A stretch of 64,000 bases of DNA from Leuctra nigra (Eukaryota; Arthropoda; Insecta; Plecoptera; Leuctridae). Below are positions 22,667-34,050 of this stretch, one piece after another. Within the stretch, counting starts at the first letter, position 1. Each line of letters begins with the position of its first letter. The stretch covers positions 27,929,060-27,993,059 of the forward strand of contig OW203768.1 of assembly GCA_934045905.1 (NCBI GenBank), in the 5' to 3' direction. Under the pieces are notes generated by a model. The model had not been told where the DNA came from, searched no databases, and saw only the letters and a list, made by a program, of their open reading frames with translations. A program made the position numbers and the translations under genes.

Positions 22667-23491
22667 ATCGTAGTAATGACATAATCAATCGTAAACTACA
22701 TATTCAGAAGGCTTATAATGATACATAACAGTTATAGAAGTAAATTCAAGGTGACAGTAATTTCACTCGCCATTTTAAAAACAGGTAATGACGCCATATT
22801 TCGAAAACGGCTGGACCGATTGGAACGATGCTTTCGCAATTCTTCATGGAATATCACTTTTAGCTTATATTTAGCACCAAACACAATTTTTCTAAGTAAA
22901 CAATTAGGAAATTGCGTATTAATTTAAGGACTTAGGCATTGTTGCTCCGATGGGTATGTGTTACTAGATGCGTAATTAACTAAAAAATATTGTGATTTAT
23001 TCCTATCATAAAACATTCTGTGAAAAAATACCAGCCAAGTCTATTCAACTATAAAATATAAGAAATCTAATCATGTACCTTTTCTCAAAAGTGGGCAGAG
23101 CAAATATTCTGAAAATACTTAGGGTTGATATTTGGGCTTATATATGCAGTTAAGTAGATCAACATTTTTCCTTTCTTTTTTTTATAATTAATTTTTAAAA
23201 AATATATTATTATTTTCTGTCATTTTAACTGATTATTATTTTTTATAATTTTATTTTAAAACATATTAACAAATGCTTCTACTTAAATTTGTCAACACAC
23301 TAGTTGAGTGCACAAAAAAAATCAACAAATTATATTCAGCTAATGCTGAGAAAAAGGTATACTCGACAATTCATAAAACGGTATTGGAACGAAACGGATT
23401 GGCTGCTGGTCAGGTTCATTGAGAATCAATCCTTGTTATTATGAATGTAATCAGAGCTCACCTACTAGAGGTAGATGACGAGTAAGTATAT
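22667..23491. other. Spacer with composite-element fragments
   Basis: Positions 22,700-22,900 resemble an inverse module D remnant, and 23,000-23,060 resembles the outer part of module B (GTGAAAAAATACCAGCCAAG). The rest is AT-rich with no gene. Confidence 0.4.
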
Positions 23492-23765
23492 CTAGTGGAG
23501 CGGTCGCTCCACGCCAGCCAAGTCGTACGGCGCGCACACTCTCATATAAAGGCTGGAGCAAACCCACTTTTACTGTAAGCATCAAAGTGGCATTTTCGGC
23601 CTACTGGATCTTAAAATTGGGAAATCTCACATTGTTGCGATATATCTTAATTTCGAGCTATGGCCCACCCTACAACATATACCAAATAAGGGAACAATAG
23701 GTTACGCCATTTGCGAGCTAGAGGGCCGTGAAATCCGTGTTTAAGGGCGGTTTTCATAATAATCA

Positions 23766-23829
<64 letters not shown>

Positions 23830-24480
23830 CTCCTGGAATTCAAATCCGGTAACAAGGCCACAGCATAAACGGCTGAACCGATTGATCTCACTTTTTTACT
23901 ACGTGTGCACTTTTGGCGTCTGATTTAACCTTCACCCCATTGGTTTTTTTTGCCGCCATTTTGAAACCGGAAGTGACGTCATATCTCAACAACGGCTGGA
24001 CCGATTGGAACGAAAATAGCGCCAAACGATTCGGACGGTCATCTTTATGGATTATCAATAGCAACAGACTAAAATTTATGTTAACGAAACCGGAAATGAC
24101 GTCATGAAATTTAATTCATCGATTGACATTTCGGCAACAAATTTGATCCAATTATTTTGATATTTATGTAAAGTATGTTCTTTTGTGATTTTATTTGACT
24201 TGATATAAAACCAACCGGAAGCCGCCATTTTGAAACCAGAAATGACATCATATCTTAATAACGTCTTAATAGATTTAAACGAAACCAACGCTAAACAATT
24301 TAGACGGTCAACTTTATGTATTATCATCATTAATATTTGCAGTTTCCCATACTGAAATGGGAAATGCTGAAGTGGTGAAGTGGTGAAATACTGAAATGCT
24401 GAAGTGGGTTCAACTTTGCCTGTCACCGGCTCTAGAGACAGATGACGAGTTAGCATAAACTTCATCGGATGAGGCCATCG
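23492..24480 (-). mobile_element. Composite Helentron/DINE-1-like element, 5'-truncated
   Basis: Read on the minus strand, the 3' end is at 23,492 with CTAG, the GGAGCG/CGCTCC hairpin and the subterminal repeat. Module C runs to about 23,760, then the AGT microsatellite, then module D with GCCGCCATTTTG and CCGGAAGTGACGTCA at 23,952-23,980. Module B is missing. Confidence 0.55.
23767..23829. repeat. (AGT)21 microsatellite
   Basis: A perfect run of 21 AGT triplets lies between modules C and D of the composite element. Other copies of the element have short ATT or GATGAT runs at the same place, so the expansion is local. Confidence 0.95.
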
Positions 24481-25264
24481 CATTTTTTCATCTAATCAAT
24501 TTTTTTCAAATACCGTTTTATCATTTGCTGAGTAATAATTTGACATAAATATCAAAATATTCAGACAAGATTTTGATGCCCAAAAATGCCAACTGATTTA
24601 TTCCAAATTTCATGACGTATTTTCTTTGGATTGTTTTAATGATTTTTACTGATAATCCATGCAATTGAATATCTAAATCATTTGGCGCTAGTTTACTCCA
24701 ATCGATTAAGCCGTTGTCGAGATATGACGTCACTTCTGGTTTCAATACTGCGGCACAAAAACGTCTTGTGGGTGAGGGACCATCAGACAACAAATCTGCA
24801 CACTTAGTAAAATAAAATCGTAGTGGCCTGTTTACCGGATTATAATTATAGCCTTCAATGAGATTATTAAAGGCCCTGTTAACCTGGTCACCATATTTTT
24901 TTCTAATCGTACCTGACTCTAATTACTACCGTTATTGGTAATTAATATTTGATTTGTGATTAGCAGAAAATTTAAAAAAAATTATAAACTTAATATTTGT
25001 GATTGGAAAGAATAACTTTGTGTGCCATTTTTCGATTCAGAGTGTACATCTAAAATATAAATGATGTGTCACTGACGTTAATAAAATGTGTTGAAATACC
25101 TTCAATAATGATTCTCATTTCGATCGTAAATTCATCTGTGTTGACTTTTATGCTCAGAAATTCTTCGAATTTGGATTGCGGAGAGGGATGGCGTAACTAA
25201 TTCCCAGGCTCAGCCGGGGTCAAGAGGTTGCGAGTATGCAGAATTCATAACTAAACGCGGTATT
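24481..25264. other. Spacer with one module D remnant
   Basis: Positions 24,660-24,790 hold a diverged GATATGACGTCACTTCTGG unit. Nothing else is supported. Confidence 0.4.
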
Positions 25265-25910
25265 TACCAAGGAGGTTATATACATGGAGTGGCCATTCGC
25301 CGCGCGGATTGAAGCCGACTTTCTGCTGGCATATTTCACCTCACGCGCCAAAAACTCCAGGCAAGCAACGAGTCACGTCGCACGCAGTAATACGTGCGCA
25401 GGTCCAAGAGTTCCAGGAATGTTTTAATTGCGCGCCAATGGATACACTGAGGGAGATGCGGTTTGTAACATTGTTTTACTAAGACTCTAAGAAATCGCCT
25501 TAAATTTTTCGATTCTTGATACTTCAAATAGTTGCGACGTTACAGCAAGTTGAATAGAACACTTTTTGTGCATTCTGAGTTCATTTCAAAACGTTCCAAT
25601 ATATATTTTAATTGTGTGCCACCCAAAGTGTAAAAAGTGAATCGAAAAATGGGAGGTGATTCCTTGGAGTCTCAGTTAAACAAGGTTACAAACCGCATCT
25701 CTCTAAGTGTATTCATTGGTGCGCAATTAAAATATTCCTGGAACTCTTGGAACGGCGCTCGTAAGCGCGCGTGCGAATGCAATCGTTTTCTGCCTGGAGT
25801 TTTTCCGCCTGGGAGGAGTGGCGGCTAGCCGGGAGTGGCCGCAAGCCCGTAGCGTAGGCCGGTATACCGGTTGTCCCCTCCAGAAGAATATAACTACAAC
25901 CTCCTTGGTA
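25265..25910. mobile_element. Foldback element with about 260-bp inverted arms
   Basis: The ends are TACCAAGGAGGTT and its inverse. The arms stay similar for roughly 260 bp, sharing AAAAACTCCAGGC, AAGAGTTCCAGGAAT and GAGATGCGGTTTGTAAC in inverse order. The flanking GGTATTTA occurs on both sides (25,259-25,266 and 25,907-25,914), possibly an 8-bp target duplication that overlaps the termini. No transposase frame is present. Confidence 0.7.
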
Positions 25911-26352
25911 TTTACTCTCTAAATTACCAGCTGGTAAAATATAAAGTGGAGCTTAATAAGAGATTTTATTAATTGTAGGTAAATGATAAGCGCTACAATT
26001 TTGAATCAAATATGGTTATAGGAAGAGGAATATTTGTTTGTCATTTCATCATAAGCTTAATTCTGGGTTGCACTTAGTTTGCCCACACCGAATATTAGAA
26101 GATGAAGATCCATGTAACACTCGCCGACTCGCCAAGTGTCACAAGGTAATTCGTTTATATATCATTTCAAGACCATACGCGTTAGGCTAGATGTTCCAAC
26201 ACTGCGTCAATGTGCTTAAATCCCCGAACATTGATGATAATAAAATTTTGATTTTTGGGGTTCCCTGGTCCTTTAATAATAATTATTAAAATCGTCGAAA
26301 AACACGGGTTTCAAGACTTTTTGTCTCACAAACGGGGTAACATATTGGTATG
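25911..26352. other. Spacer
   Basis: I see no gene or recognisable repeat. Confidence 0.3.
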
Positions 26353-26360
26353 CATATACG

Positions 26361-26963
26361 CAGAGCCAGATGTTTGTGGTGATAAAAAAAGCAAAAATTC
26401 GTTTTCAACATTCCCAAAGTGGTGAATTGGTGGTGATAATTATGCAAATTTTCGCGATTAGCGGTGAAATGGAAAAAAATTGATTTTTGTGATTTTTGAC
26501 GCGCGAGCGAGCGGCAATACTACCAACCTCCCTCTCACAATAGCGAGACTCGGCGCGTGCGCATGCGCACCCCTGTTCAAGGTCATGTAGATGCGTCATT
26601 CCATGCTCAGCAGCCAACCAGCTGGCACCCCATACACTCTTTGGCCTGCATTGACAGTTGGCTTACTAAGAAAACAGTGTGGTTCTTTTTATTTCGTAGT
26701 CCTTTAGACACAGATCGAGGAAATTTTCGTAAATTATATACTCGGAATCGGGAAATGTTGCAAAACATGTAGGTTTGGGACAAAATCGCGTGAAATCGCG
26801 TGAATTCGTCAATATCGCGTCAAAACACAAATTTTGCGAAAATTCGCGAGAAAAAGATACACATTTTTGGAATCAGGAGTCTATGAAACGTAAAGATATG
26901 ACAGAAAATTCATGTTTCTAAACATTTCGCGTTTATCGTGGAAACCATAAACAACTGGCCCTG
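26361..26963. mobile_element. hAT-type non-autonomous transposon, copy 1
   Basis: The 603-bp element begins CAGAGCCAGATGTTTGTGG and ends with the inverse CCATAAACAACTGGCCCTG. It is flanked by a perfect 8-bp duplication, CATATACG (26,353-26,360 and 26,964-26,971). An 8-bp duplication with CAG-type ends is the hAT hallmark. The inside is CpG-rich (GCGTGCGCATGCGC) and ends in repeated TCGCGTGAAATCGCG phrases. The second copy is at 52,281. Confidence 0.88.
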
Positions 26964-26971
26964 CATATACG

Positions 26972-27314
26972 GCATGGTAGAGAGCCTAGATGGGTAAGAG
27001 AGTGGCCAATGGGGTGATAATGTTTTCAGCCGCGGCGGCCATTAGTTTTCAACAGCTGATCCAGTTATGCATGGCAGGCATAGGGAATTGCTTGTGTTTT
27101 CACTGTTTATGTATCATTCTTGTGTCCCTGTGCATTGTTTTCAGTATATTAATGCATTTATATACTATTAACATCAATTGACGTATTAATTATATTTGTT
27201 TGGTATTGTTTGGATTTAAAAACTTGATAAAACTGTGATTACGGCAAACATAACCTTACAGTTTTGACCCAAGTGCATACAATATATGCCAAATATGAGT
27301 TGTGCAAAACTTTG
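26972..27314. other. Spacer before the minisatellite
   Basis: No gene is supported. Positions 26,973-27,000 (ATGGTAGAGAGCCTAGATGG) recur in inverse near 28,430-28,450, so the minisatellite is bracketed by a short inverted repeat. Confidence 0.4.
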
Positions 27315-28125
27315 CAAAGGAGATTAGCTAATGATATAATGATTTGGGTGATGCGAGGGTGATCAGCTAATGAATGGATTATTTGGGTGATGCTGGGGTG
27401 ATTAGCTGATAATATGACGATTTGGATGATGCAGGGGTGATTAGCTGATGATATGATGATTTGGATGATACAGGGGTGATTATCTCATGATATGACGATT
27501 TGGATGATGCAGGGGTGATTAGCTGATGATACGATGATTTGGGTGTTGCTGGGTTGATTAGCTGATGATATGACGATTTGGATGATTGCTGGGGTGATTA
27601 GCTGATGATATGACGATTTGGATTATGCTGGGGTGATTAGCTGATGATATGATGATTTGGATGATGCAGGGGTGATTAGCTCATGATATGACGATTTGGA
27701 TGATGCAGGGGTGATTAGCTGATGATACGATGATTTGGGTGATGCTGGGTTGATTAGCTGATGATATGACGATTTGGATGATTGCTGGGGTGATTAGCTG
27801 ATGATATGACGATTTGGATTATGCTGGGGTGATTAGCTGATGATATGATGATTTGGATGATGCAGGGGTGATTAGCTCATGATATGACGATTTGGATGAT
27901 GCAGGGGTGATTAGCTGATGATATGATGATTTGGGTGATGCGAGGGTGATTAGCAAATGAATGGATGATTTGGGTGATGCTGGGTTGATTAGCTGATGAT
28001 ATGACGATTTGGATGATGCAGGGGTGATTAGCTGATGATATGACGATTTGGATGATGCAGGGGTGATTAGCTGATGATATGATGATTTGGGTGATGCGAG
28101 GGTGATTAGCTGATGGTTGAAGATC
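27315..28125. repeat. 39-bp minisatellite
   Basis: About 20 units of 39 bp, of the form GATGATATGACGATTTGGAT followed by GATGCAGGGGTGATTAGCT. A block of five units with shared private changes (a GATTGCTGGGG variant near 27,582 and 27,778) repeats with a period near 196 bp, so there is a higher-order layer. Reading frames through it are artefacts of the period being a multiple of three. Confidence 0.92.
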
Positions 28126-29176
28126 AATCATAATTTTGTAATTCAATTGTATTCCTGTTTTTATGTAATAAATGCATCAAATTCCATTCTTCTTAATACC
28201 CATATTAATGAGATATTTGAGCTAATTAGCAATCCCAGACTCAATTAATTCTTCTTCTAATGTTGTCAAGAACATCACATCAATGTGTACTTTCAATTTG
28301 TACAAAATGAATAATATTAATTCACGAAAGAATGAGTTATTTATGACAGCAACATACAGGGTTTGCATTCAACCATCACGGTCTTGGAAAAAAAATGGCG
28401 GCGAAAACTCCATTGGCCACTCTCTTACCCATCTAGGCTCTCTACGGCATGGTATATGTTTTAGGGTGGGCTATTGCTCCAAATAAAAATATTTCGCATT
28501 GATGTGAGATTTTCCACTTGTAAGATCCACTATCCAGTTGGCAGAAAATGACATTTGGATCTCTCAATGACATACAAAACTTCGTACTAGTATTTTTATA
28601 TGACATTGGTATGGCCAGAAGCCCGTCAGTTCCACTAGATTCACAATTTATTTCTAGACGCACTGTGGATACTTATAGTAGATAACTCTGATCGCAGGTG
28701 GCTGATCAAAGATAAAATGTCTGGTTGACAAATGTTAATCATTTGGTATCTACAGCCATATTTTGGATCTTGAATAGATGCTAGTGGAAGCAGCTTGTCA
28801 ATGAAAGTACTTCAATAGTGTCTTGACTATTACTGTAGGCGCTTAGGCACTCATAAGAAAGCAGCCACGTTCCAGATAATCGTACACATTGTTTACCTTA
28901 TAGGTGCCTAATATGAATCCACGATTGATAAACCGTGGACATACATTATGAAGCTGCTATGATATACCGTTGTTGCTCAAACTTTCATCTATTAGACAGC
29001 TCTTTTGATACTTTTAATTCCAAACATTATCATGGAAATGGATAGACAAAGCAAATTATTTAAGGTGAAACGGATTATTAAAAACTCATATTGAAGACAA
29101 ACGACAAAGAAAACATATACATATGATCAAGTGCTACATATATAAACCATAACAATAGGTTATTATACTATTAATA
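28126..29176. other. Region 3' of the FAR gene with an old module C fragment
   Basis: Positions 28,440-28,640 are a diverged module C ending TTCCACTAGAT. The remainder is AT-rich. The FAR 3' UTR must start at 29,176 and run leftward on the minus strand; I could not identify a clear poly-A signal close to the stop. Confidence 0.4.
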
Positions 29177-29342
29177 TTATATCAGAGTGTCTTCCGTCGG
29201 AATGAATCTGCTTAGTCCTGGCAACACTTTCAGAAGATCGATGAACGTGTCGAGAGCATAGCTGGCAGTCTCAGAGCGGGAGATGAAGTATACGAGACCA
29301 CCGTAGAAGATCGCTGTACAGATCTTGTCCACGGCCCACAAG
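29177..29342 (-). CDS. Fatty acyl-CoA reductase, last exon
   Basis: The acceptor TTGTTGCAG at 29,343 is followed by 166 bases ending in TAA (29,179-29,177). It completes the codon AT|C from the previous exon and encodes 54 residues, including LWAVDKICTAIFYGGLVYFI, a hydrophobic C-terminal segment, and SYALDTFIDLLKVLPGLSRF. This is the end of the FAR C-terminal (sterile-like) domain. Arthropod FARs often end in a membrane-anchoring segment like this. The enzymes reduce fatty acyl-CoA to fatty alcohol with NADPH at the ER or peroxisome, for waxes, hydrocarbons or pheromones; the substrate here cannot be read from the sequence. Confidence 0.93.
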
Positions 29343-29865
29343 CTGCAACAATATCACAGTCAATATAATGCCACATAGCAGGAGAGTTGGAGTGGATGAC
29401 GCTCAAGAAACAAAAATAATTAAAAGTCGAAGATCACTGTACAGATTTTGTCCATCGGCCCACAAGCCAAGATTCATAGATCATAGCTTAGTTCACACTA
29501 GTAAGACACGGTTTGCTCACTTGACCAATGAAAGTGAAGCCTTTCCAGGAACCCAGCAATTTTCGTCACGCGGATGGACTAGCGCTTATATCAGCTACTG
29601 GTGGTAAAAATATGAACTTACACTGCATATGCATGTACACTGCAAGTAGTTCACTATGGAGATAATAGATGGAGCTGCGCCATCTGAGAAACGAATTTAG
29701 TAGAAAATCAGGTCTGTTTAGGCTTCACTTCAGCCAATGTTAATGGAATAGGAGTAAACTAATTTTGCCTTACTAGTATGAATGTAGAAATGACGTCCAT
29801 GAATCTTGCACAAGCTGCAACAATATCACAGTCAATATAATGCCACATAGCAGGAGAGTTGGAGT
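29336..29865. repeat. Duplicated exon-intron junction inside the last FAR intron
   Basis: About 57 bp spanning the acceptor of the last exon (CACAAGCTGCAACAATATCA and onward to GGAGAGTTGGAGT) occurs at 29,336-29,392 and again at 29,808-29,865. A diverged copy of the start of the exon itself lies at 29,424-29,467 (CACTGTACAGATTTTGTCCA), with an extra base that breaks the frame. The last intron thus contains partial, dead copies of the final exon's 5' end. Confidence 0.8.
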
Positions 29866-29930
29866 AGAAGGATGATGATGATGACTTTTGATCGGTCAAA
29901 CAGTCTCGTGTATCTTTGCTTAATACTCAC

Positions 29931-30188
29931 ATCTTCATATTCCTTCTGCACCTCGGCAGTGAAGACAAATCCTCCTTGAGAAAATACTGTCTCGCTCCAA
30001 GCAGACACTTCTTACAGTATTCCTCGTCACTGGTTGTTTTGAAATCTATCTTGAAGTTCTCCTGGTCTTCTGCGCTCCTCATCTTGCGCAACTCCAAGAA
30101 TTTCTCGCTGCGGAACCGCCACTGGCGCGTAGTGAAGTATTGCAGCACGTTCATACCCTCCTGGATACGCCACTGGAGGCGCACCATA
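29931..30188 (-). CDS. Fatty acyl-CoA reductase, exon 5 of 6 visible
   Basis: Acceptor GCGCAG, 258 bases, donor GTGAGT. It joins TT|T from the previous exon and leaves AT| for the next. It encodes the middle of the FAR C-terminal domain: MVRLQWRIQEGMNVLQYF, WRFRSEKFLELR and DFKTTSDEEYCKKCLLGARQ, ending KEDLSSLPRCRRNMK. The tract reading LQYFTTRQWRFRSEK matches the family's usual F-x-x-x-x-W-x-F pattern. No break is seen. Confidence 0.95.
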
Positions 30189-30299
30189 CTGCGCACAAGA
30201 ACAAAAATAAATTAAAGCTGCCGTCAGTGATAGAGAATTGAGTATACTTTTTGAATCATTTATGTCGCTGATAAGTACAATCCACACAAAAACAAAAGC

Positions 30300-31100
30300 T
30301 TGTAAAAAGTCGCCAAGCAGATTGTCACCTAAAAGGATTGAGAACCTTAGAGAAGAGCCAAGCAAATTTTGATCAAACTCTTTCTCACCTAAACTCCGTG
30401 AAATCATTTTGCCCAGTTACTGCCGCCAAGCACAATTTTATAGGGTCAATTAAACCTTTTTTCACTTAAAATCTCTGTAATCATTTCGCCCATTTACTGC
30501 CGCCAAGCACAACCTTAATATAAGGCCAAGCAAATTTTATGAAACACTTTCTTACTTAAAGTGCGTGAAATCATTTAACACAGTAGCTGACGCCAAGCAC
30601 AACATTATGAAATTGACGCTGTGCCCAAATTGTACATGAAAATTAATTTAAAACAACGTTAAAAATTATAATTTAAAATCAACCCTAAAAATAATAAAAA
30701 TAATGCTTGGCGCATTGGGTCAAGTGGAGAGCAAATTTAATGCGCCAATCTTTATTTTTATTTTTTTAGAGTTGATTTTAAATTATTATTTTTTAATGTT
30801 GTTTTTAAATTAATTTTCATATTCAATTTGGGCACAACGTCAATTTTATAATGTTGTGCTTGGCGCCAGTTACTGTGCGAAATGATTTCACGCAATTTAA
30901 GTGAGAAAGTGTTTCATCAAAATTTGCTTGGCCCTATATTAAGGTTGTGCTTTGCGGCAGTAAATGGGCGAAATGATTTCAGAGATTTTAAGTGATAAAA
31001 GGTTTAATCAATAATTGCTTGACTCGATAAGATTGTGCTTGGCGGCAGTAACTGGGCAAAATGATTTCACGGATTTTAGGAAAAGAGTTTTTCACTTTTC
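30300..31100. mobile_element. Large foldback element in the FAR intron
   Basis: Two inverted arms (about 30,310-30,712 and 30,748-31,095) surround a short centre near 30,730. Each arm has three tandem units with TTACTGCCGCCAAGCACAA and GTGAAATCATTT, followed by GACGTTGTGCCCAAAT-like and TTTTAAAATCAACCC-like sequence and GCTTGGCGCA at the centre. It is non-coding and is a candidate source of a long RNA hairpin in the FAR pre-mRNA. Confidence 0.8.
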
Positions 31101-31261
31101 ATTACTTGTGTATTCATTGGGCCGTAATTTTTTTAAGTCGCGTATTTGTTTCAGTATAATTCACTCACTTATGATTTCAGATTTGTAACTTGGATTCGTT
31201 TAGAACTTTTAATCTGTTGTAGATTTTTAATATTCCAAGTAGGTATTTGTTTTAGCAGTGT

Positions 31262-31421
31262 CTAACGTCACACTGTTCTGCATCTAAACTAATGGCAACG
31301 GACTAATGATTATGATGATGGAAGATGATGGTGAATAGTAGGTAAAGATGGAAGGTGGGAAGGAGGTGGTCGTGTCCTATTAGTTGGGTATACCTTCCCA
31401 GCATTTACCAGTCGACTGAGG
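31262..31421 (-). mobile_element. SINE fragment split by a later insertion
   Basis: Inverse orientation relative to the SINE at 19,327: ACGTCACACTGTTCTGCA, GAAGGAGGTGGTCGTG and ATACCTTCCCAGCATTT are recognisable. The copy resumes at 34,020-34,050 (ACCACGAACAAAACCGTCAG, GGAAGGAC) on the far side of a 2.6-kb element. This reveals the nested order: SINE first, then the larger element. Confidence 0.75.
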
Positions 31422-31423
31422 TA

Positions 31424-34017
31424 GGGTAACCGTGTGGAAAAAGTCCCCCCATTTTTGTTTATTTGCAATATCTTTTGACAAAATGTGAAAAAAAATCAAA
31501 ATTTCGTCAATCTTATCCCTATCTATCCTTTTGGATAATTCATTACGACATTCATAAAAAAATTTGCCCAACAACAATTATAAAGAAAAAACCAAAACAA
31601 CTGAAAATTTGCCATATTGCAAACTATGCATAACAATAAGGCCACCTATGCTAGATCAATTGGATTTGTGCTGGTAGGAGGCAAAATATTAAGATTATTT
31701 ATTATCATAATTAAACAACAATATGTACCTACATTCGGCTGAAAAACGACACATCTCATTATAAATCATTAATTTAATGTAATTACTGACAAAAAAATCA
31801 AACATAACCTAGAGCTTATACCCAGACGAAGTGCCACTAATGGTCACGCCTGGCACTATTGCATACAAAGGCATGACGAAAATAAAATGAAGTTTTTAAA
31901 TATTATACTACTGATGACAACATGGTAATAACTTATCGAATTAATTGAGTAAATGGTTATAGTTACGTAGGATAAAAAAATCACTCTATGTGAATTATCT
32001 TATGAAAAACAGAATCCTTTACTATTAATGCACAGATTTGACCTTGAGCTCGGAAGTTGCGTTATACCCCGTTCCCACTACAAGTTTCAACCGCAGTTGA
32101 GAATCTCAATCGCAGTTGAACATCAGTGTGAACACAACGCAATCGAGTTCAACCGCGATCGAAAACTCGATCGTGTTTCTAGAACTCAGTTGAGATCTGA
32201 ACTGCAGTTGGCCAAGGCAGTTCACAGGAAATATGCGCGCACCACTATAAAATCTTTGGACATTTGACAGCTAACCTAGTCCTACCTGACATTTTCGTCA
32301 TTGCCGACATTCCCGCAGGTATTGTAAGTTTACTCCTGTGTTTACTTAGTAATTTGTTGATTATATTGGCGTTGATAATTTGCTTCAAAGCAAATAAATA
32401 AATACTTTCACTTTCGGTGAGCGCCATGTTGTTTATTGTTCAAAAACAGCTGGTTGTCAGGCGGGTTGCGTAGATTACAGGGTTCAATTGCAGTTGAGCT
32501 TGATTCTGTGTGTGAACGCATGTGTCAGATTTGGTAGATCAACACAGATCAACGCCATTTTTATTTGAACTGCAGTTGAAGTCAACCGCGGTTGAGACTG
32601 TAGTGAGAACGGGGTATTACGATAGACCTCTATAGAAATCGTCATTTTAGCTCAATTTTAATCAAACCAGGACTTTTCCTGTAGATAATTTCGAGCCAAA
32701 TAAAGTGCACACAATTTCAATCGAATCCGTTGAGTATTTCGAGAGTTATTACATGGAATGCACGATATCATGGAAAAACATACTTTTTTCGAAACTTTGA
32801 AACTTCAGGAAGCCGTGAATCCATTGGCAGTGAAGAAAATACCATTTAACTCTGTGGACCTTGACTCAATAGAACCACATGAAAAGCAACATTTAAATGT
32901 AATTATATGTTATTTTGGGGGTTAAGAATGTTGTGTGGGTTGGGGGGAGGGGGGCGCAAGAGAATTTTCTGATATTGGACATTTTTCTCGAGTGTACCTC
33001 CTTACGTCACATCGCATTTTGAAAATGATTTGAGTATATTGAAAACTGAAAGTTCTATTTAGGAATCAAAATTGTATTGTTGTTAATTGTTGTGATTTCT
33101 GCAGAGATGCGTACACTTATATAATCAGGTTGAATCTTATTACATGGAGACCTGAATAAAATCGCATTAAATTCTACTACTCAGTCTTGACCATGGGCTT
33201 CAAGTATACTTTATGCTTTTTCGATCGTGACCAAATAGCAGTGAGGAAAGTAAGGTCACGTGAGAGCAGTCAGCCAATGACAGAAATGCTCTTCTCTCTG
33301 CTATAATCTGAACTTGATAGTGTGACTCGTGTTTCTTAGCTCATATTTTTAAGCGTTGGAAATCTTTGATTGTGCTGTAATTTTTTACGTTGTGTATTTG
33401 TTTCGTATAATTAACTCATTTAGGAATGCTTTCGGATTCAGAATTTGGATTCGTTTAGATTCATTCATACCTTTTTCAGTTGTTATTTTCAATATTCTAA
33501 GTAGGTATATTAATGTGGAAACTGATCCACTTTGGGTTAATTCTTCACTGAACAGATCCATTCATATTTAATTATTGTTTCGGTTTGTTTTGAAAAATAT
33601 CAAGATTAAGAATTGAGTTGCCATTGAGATCGGTAGTTTCGTGAGGGTCAATTCAATTGTCACGATCAGTCAATTCGTCAGCAAGAGTTGTTCAAAAGTT
33701 GAGCCATCAATTATACCTTGATCAGAAAAGATTGTGTTAAGGTCATGTGTTACATGGCGGGGCTCTCTAGTTATAGTGAATGCGTAAGAAAACATTACCT
33801 TTGTTTTTGCGCTGCAAATGATGTGACGTTCTTAATTTATTTTACGTCGAAATTAATATTACAGCCTTCTTCATAAAAACATCCAAAGTCGACCTACTTT
33901 ACCGACACAAAACACATCGCGTTCTGATTGTCACCAAAAGTAGGAAGTTCTGTAGATATGAGCGATTATTTAAAATTGGCCTTTTTGCATGCTTGGCCTT
34001 ATTCCACACGGTTACCC
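31424..34017. mobile_element. 2.6-kb TIR element inserted in a SINE, TA duplication
   Basis: The ends are perfect 16-bp inverted repeats, GGGTAACCGTGTGGAA, flanked by TA on both sides (31,422-31,423 and 34,018-34,019). It separates two halves of a SINE, so the limits are certain. It lacks a transposase frame and contains a Harbinger-type MITE at 32,065. TA duplication fits a Tc1/mariner-like transposase, though the ends are not those of a family I recognise. Positions 33,385-33,515 resemble 31,137-31,245 outside the element. Confidence 0.78.
32065..32616. mobile_element. Harbinger-type MITE with TTA target duplication
   Basis: The 552-bp element starts TACCCCGTTCCCACTACA and ends with the near-exact inverse, TGTAGTGAGAACGGGGTA. 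TTA flanks both sides (32,062-32,064 and 32,617-32,619). Inside both ends are repeated CAACCGCAGTTGA-type palindromes (at least six), which look like transposase-binding subterminal motifs. Confidence 0.85.
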
Positions 34018-34050
34018 TAATACCACGAACAAAACCGTCAGGAAGGACTT

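Noticed and set aside
27819..28146. Ser/Ile-rich repeat reading frames
   Set aside because: Products of the 39-bp minisatellite period being a multiple of three.
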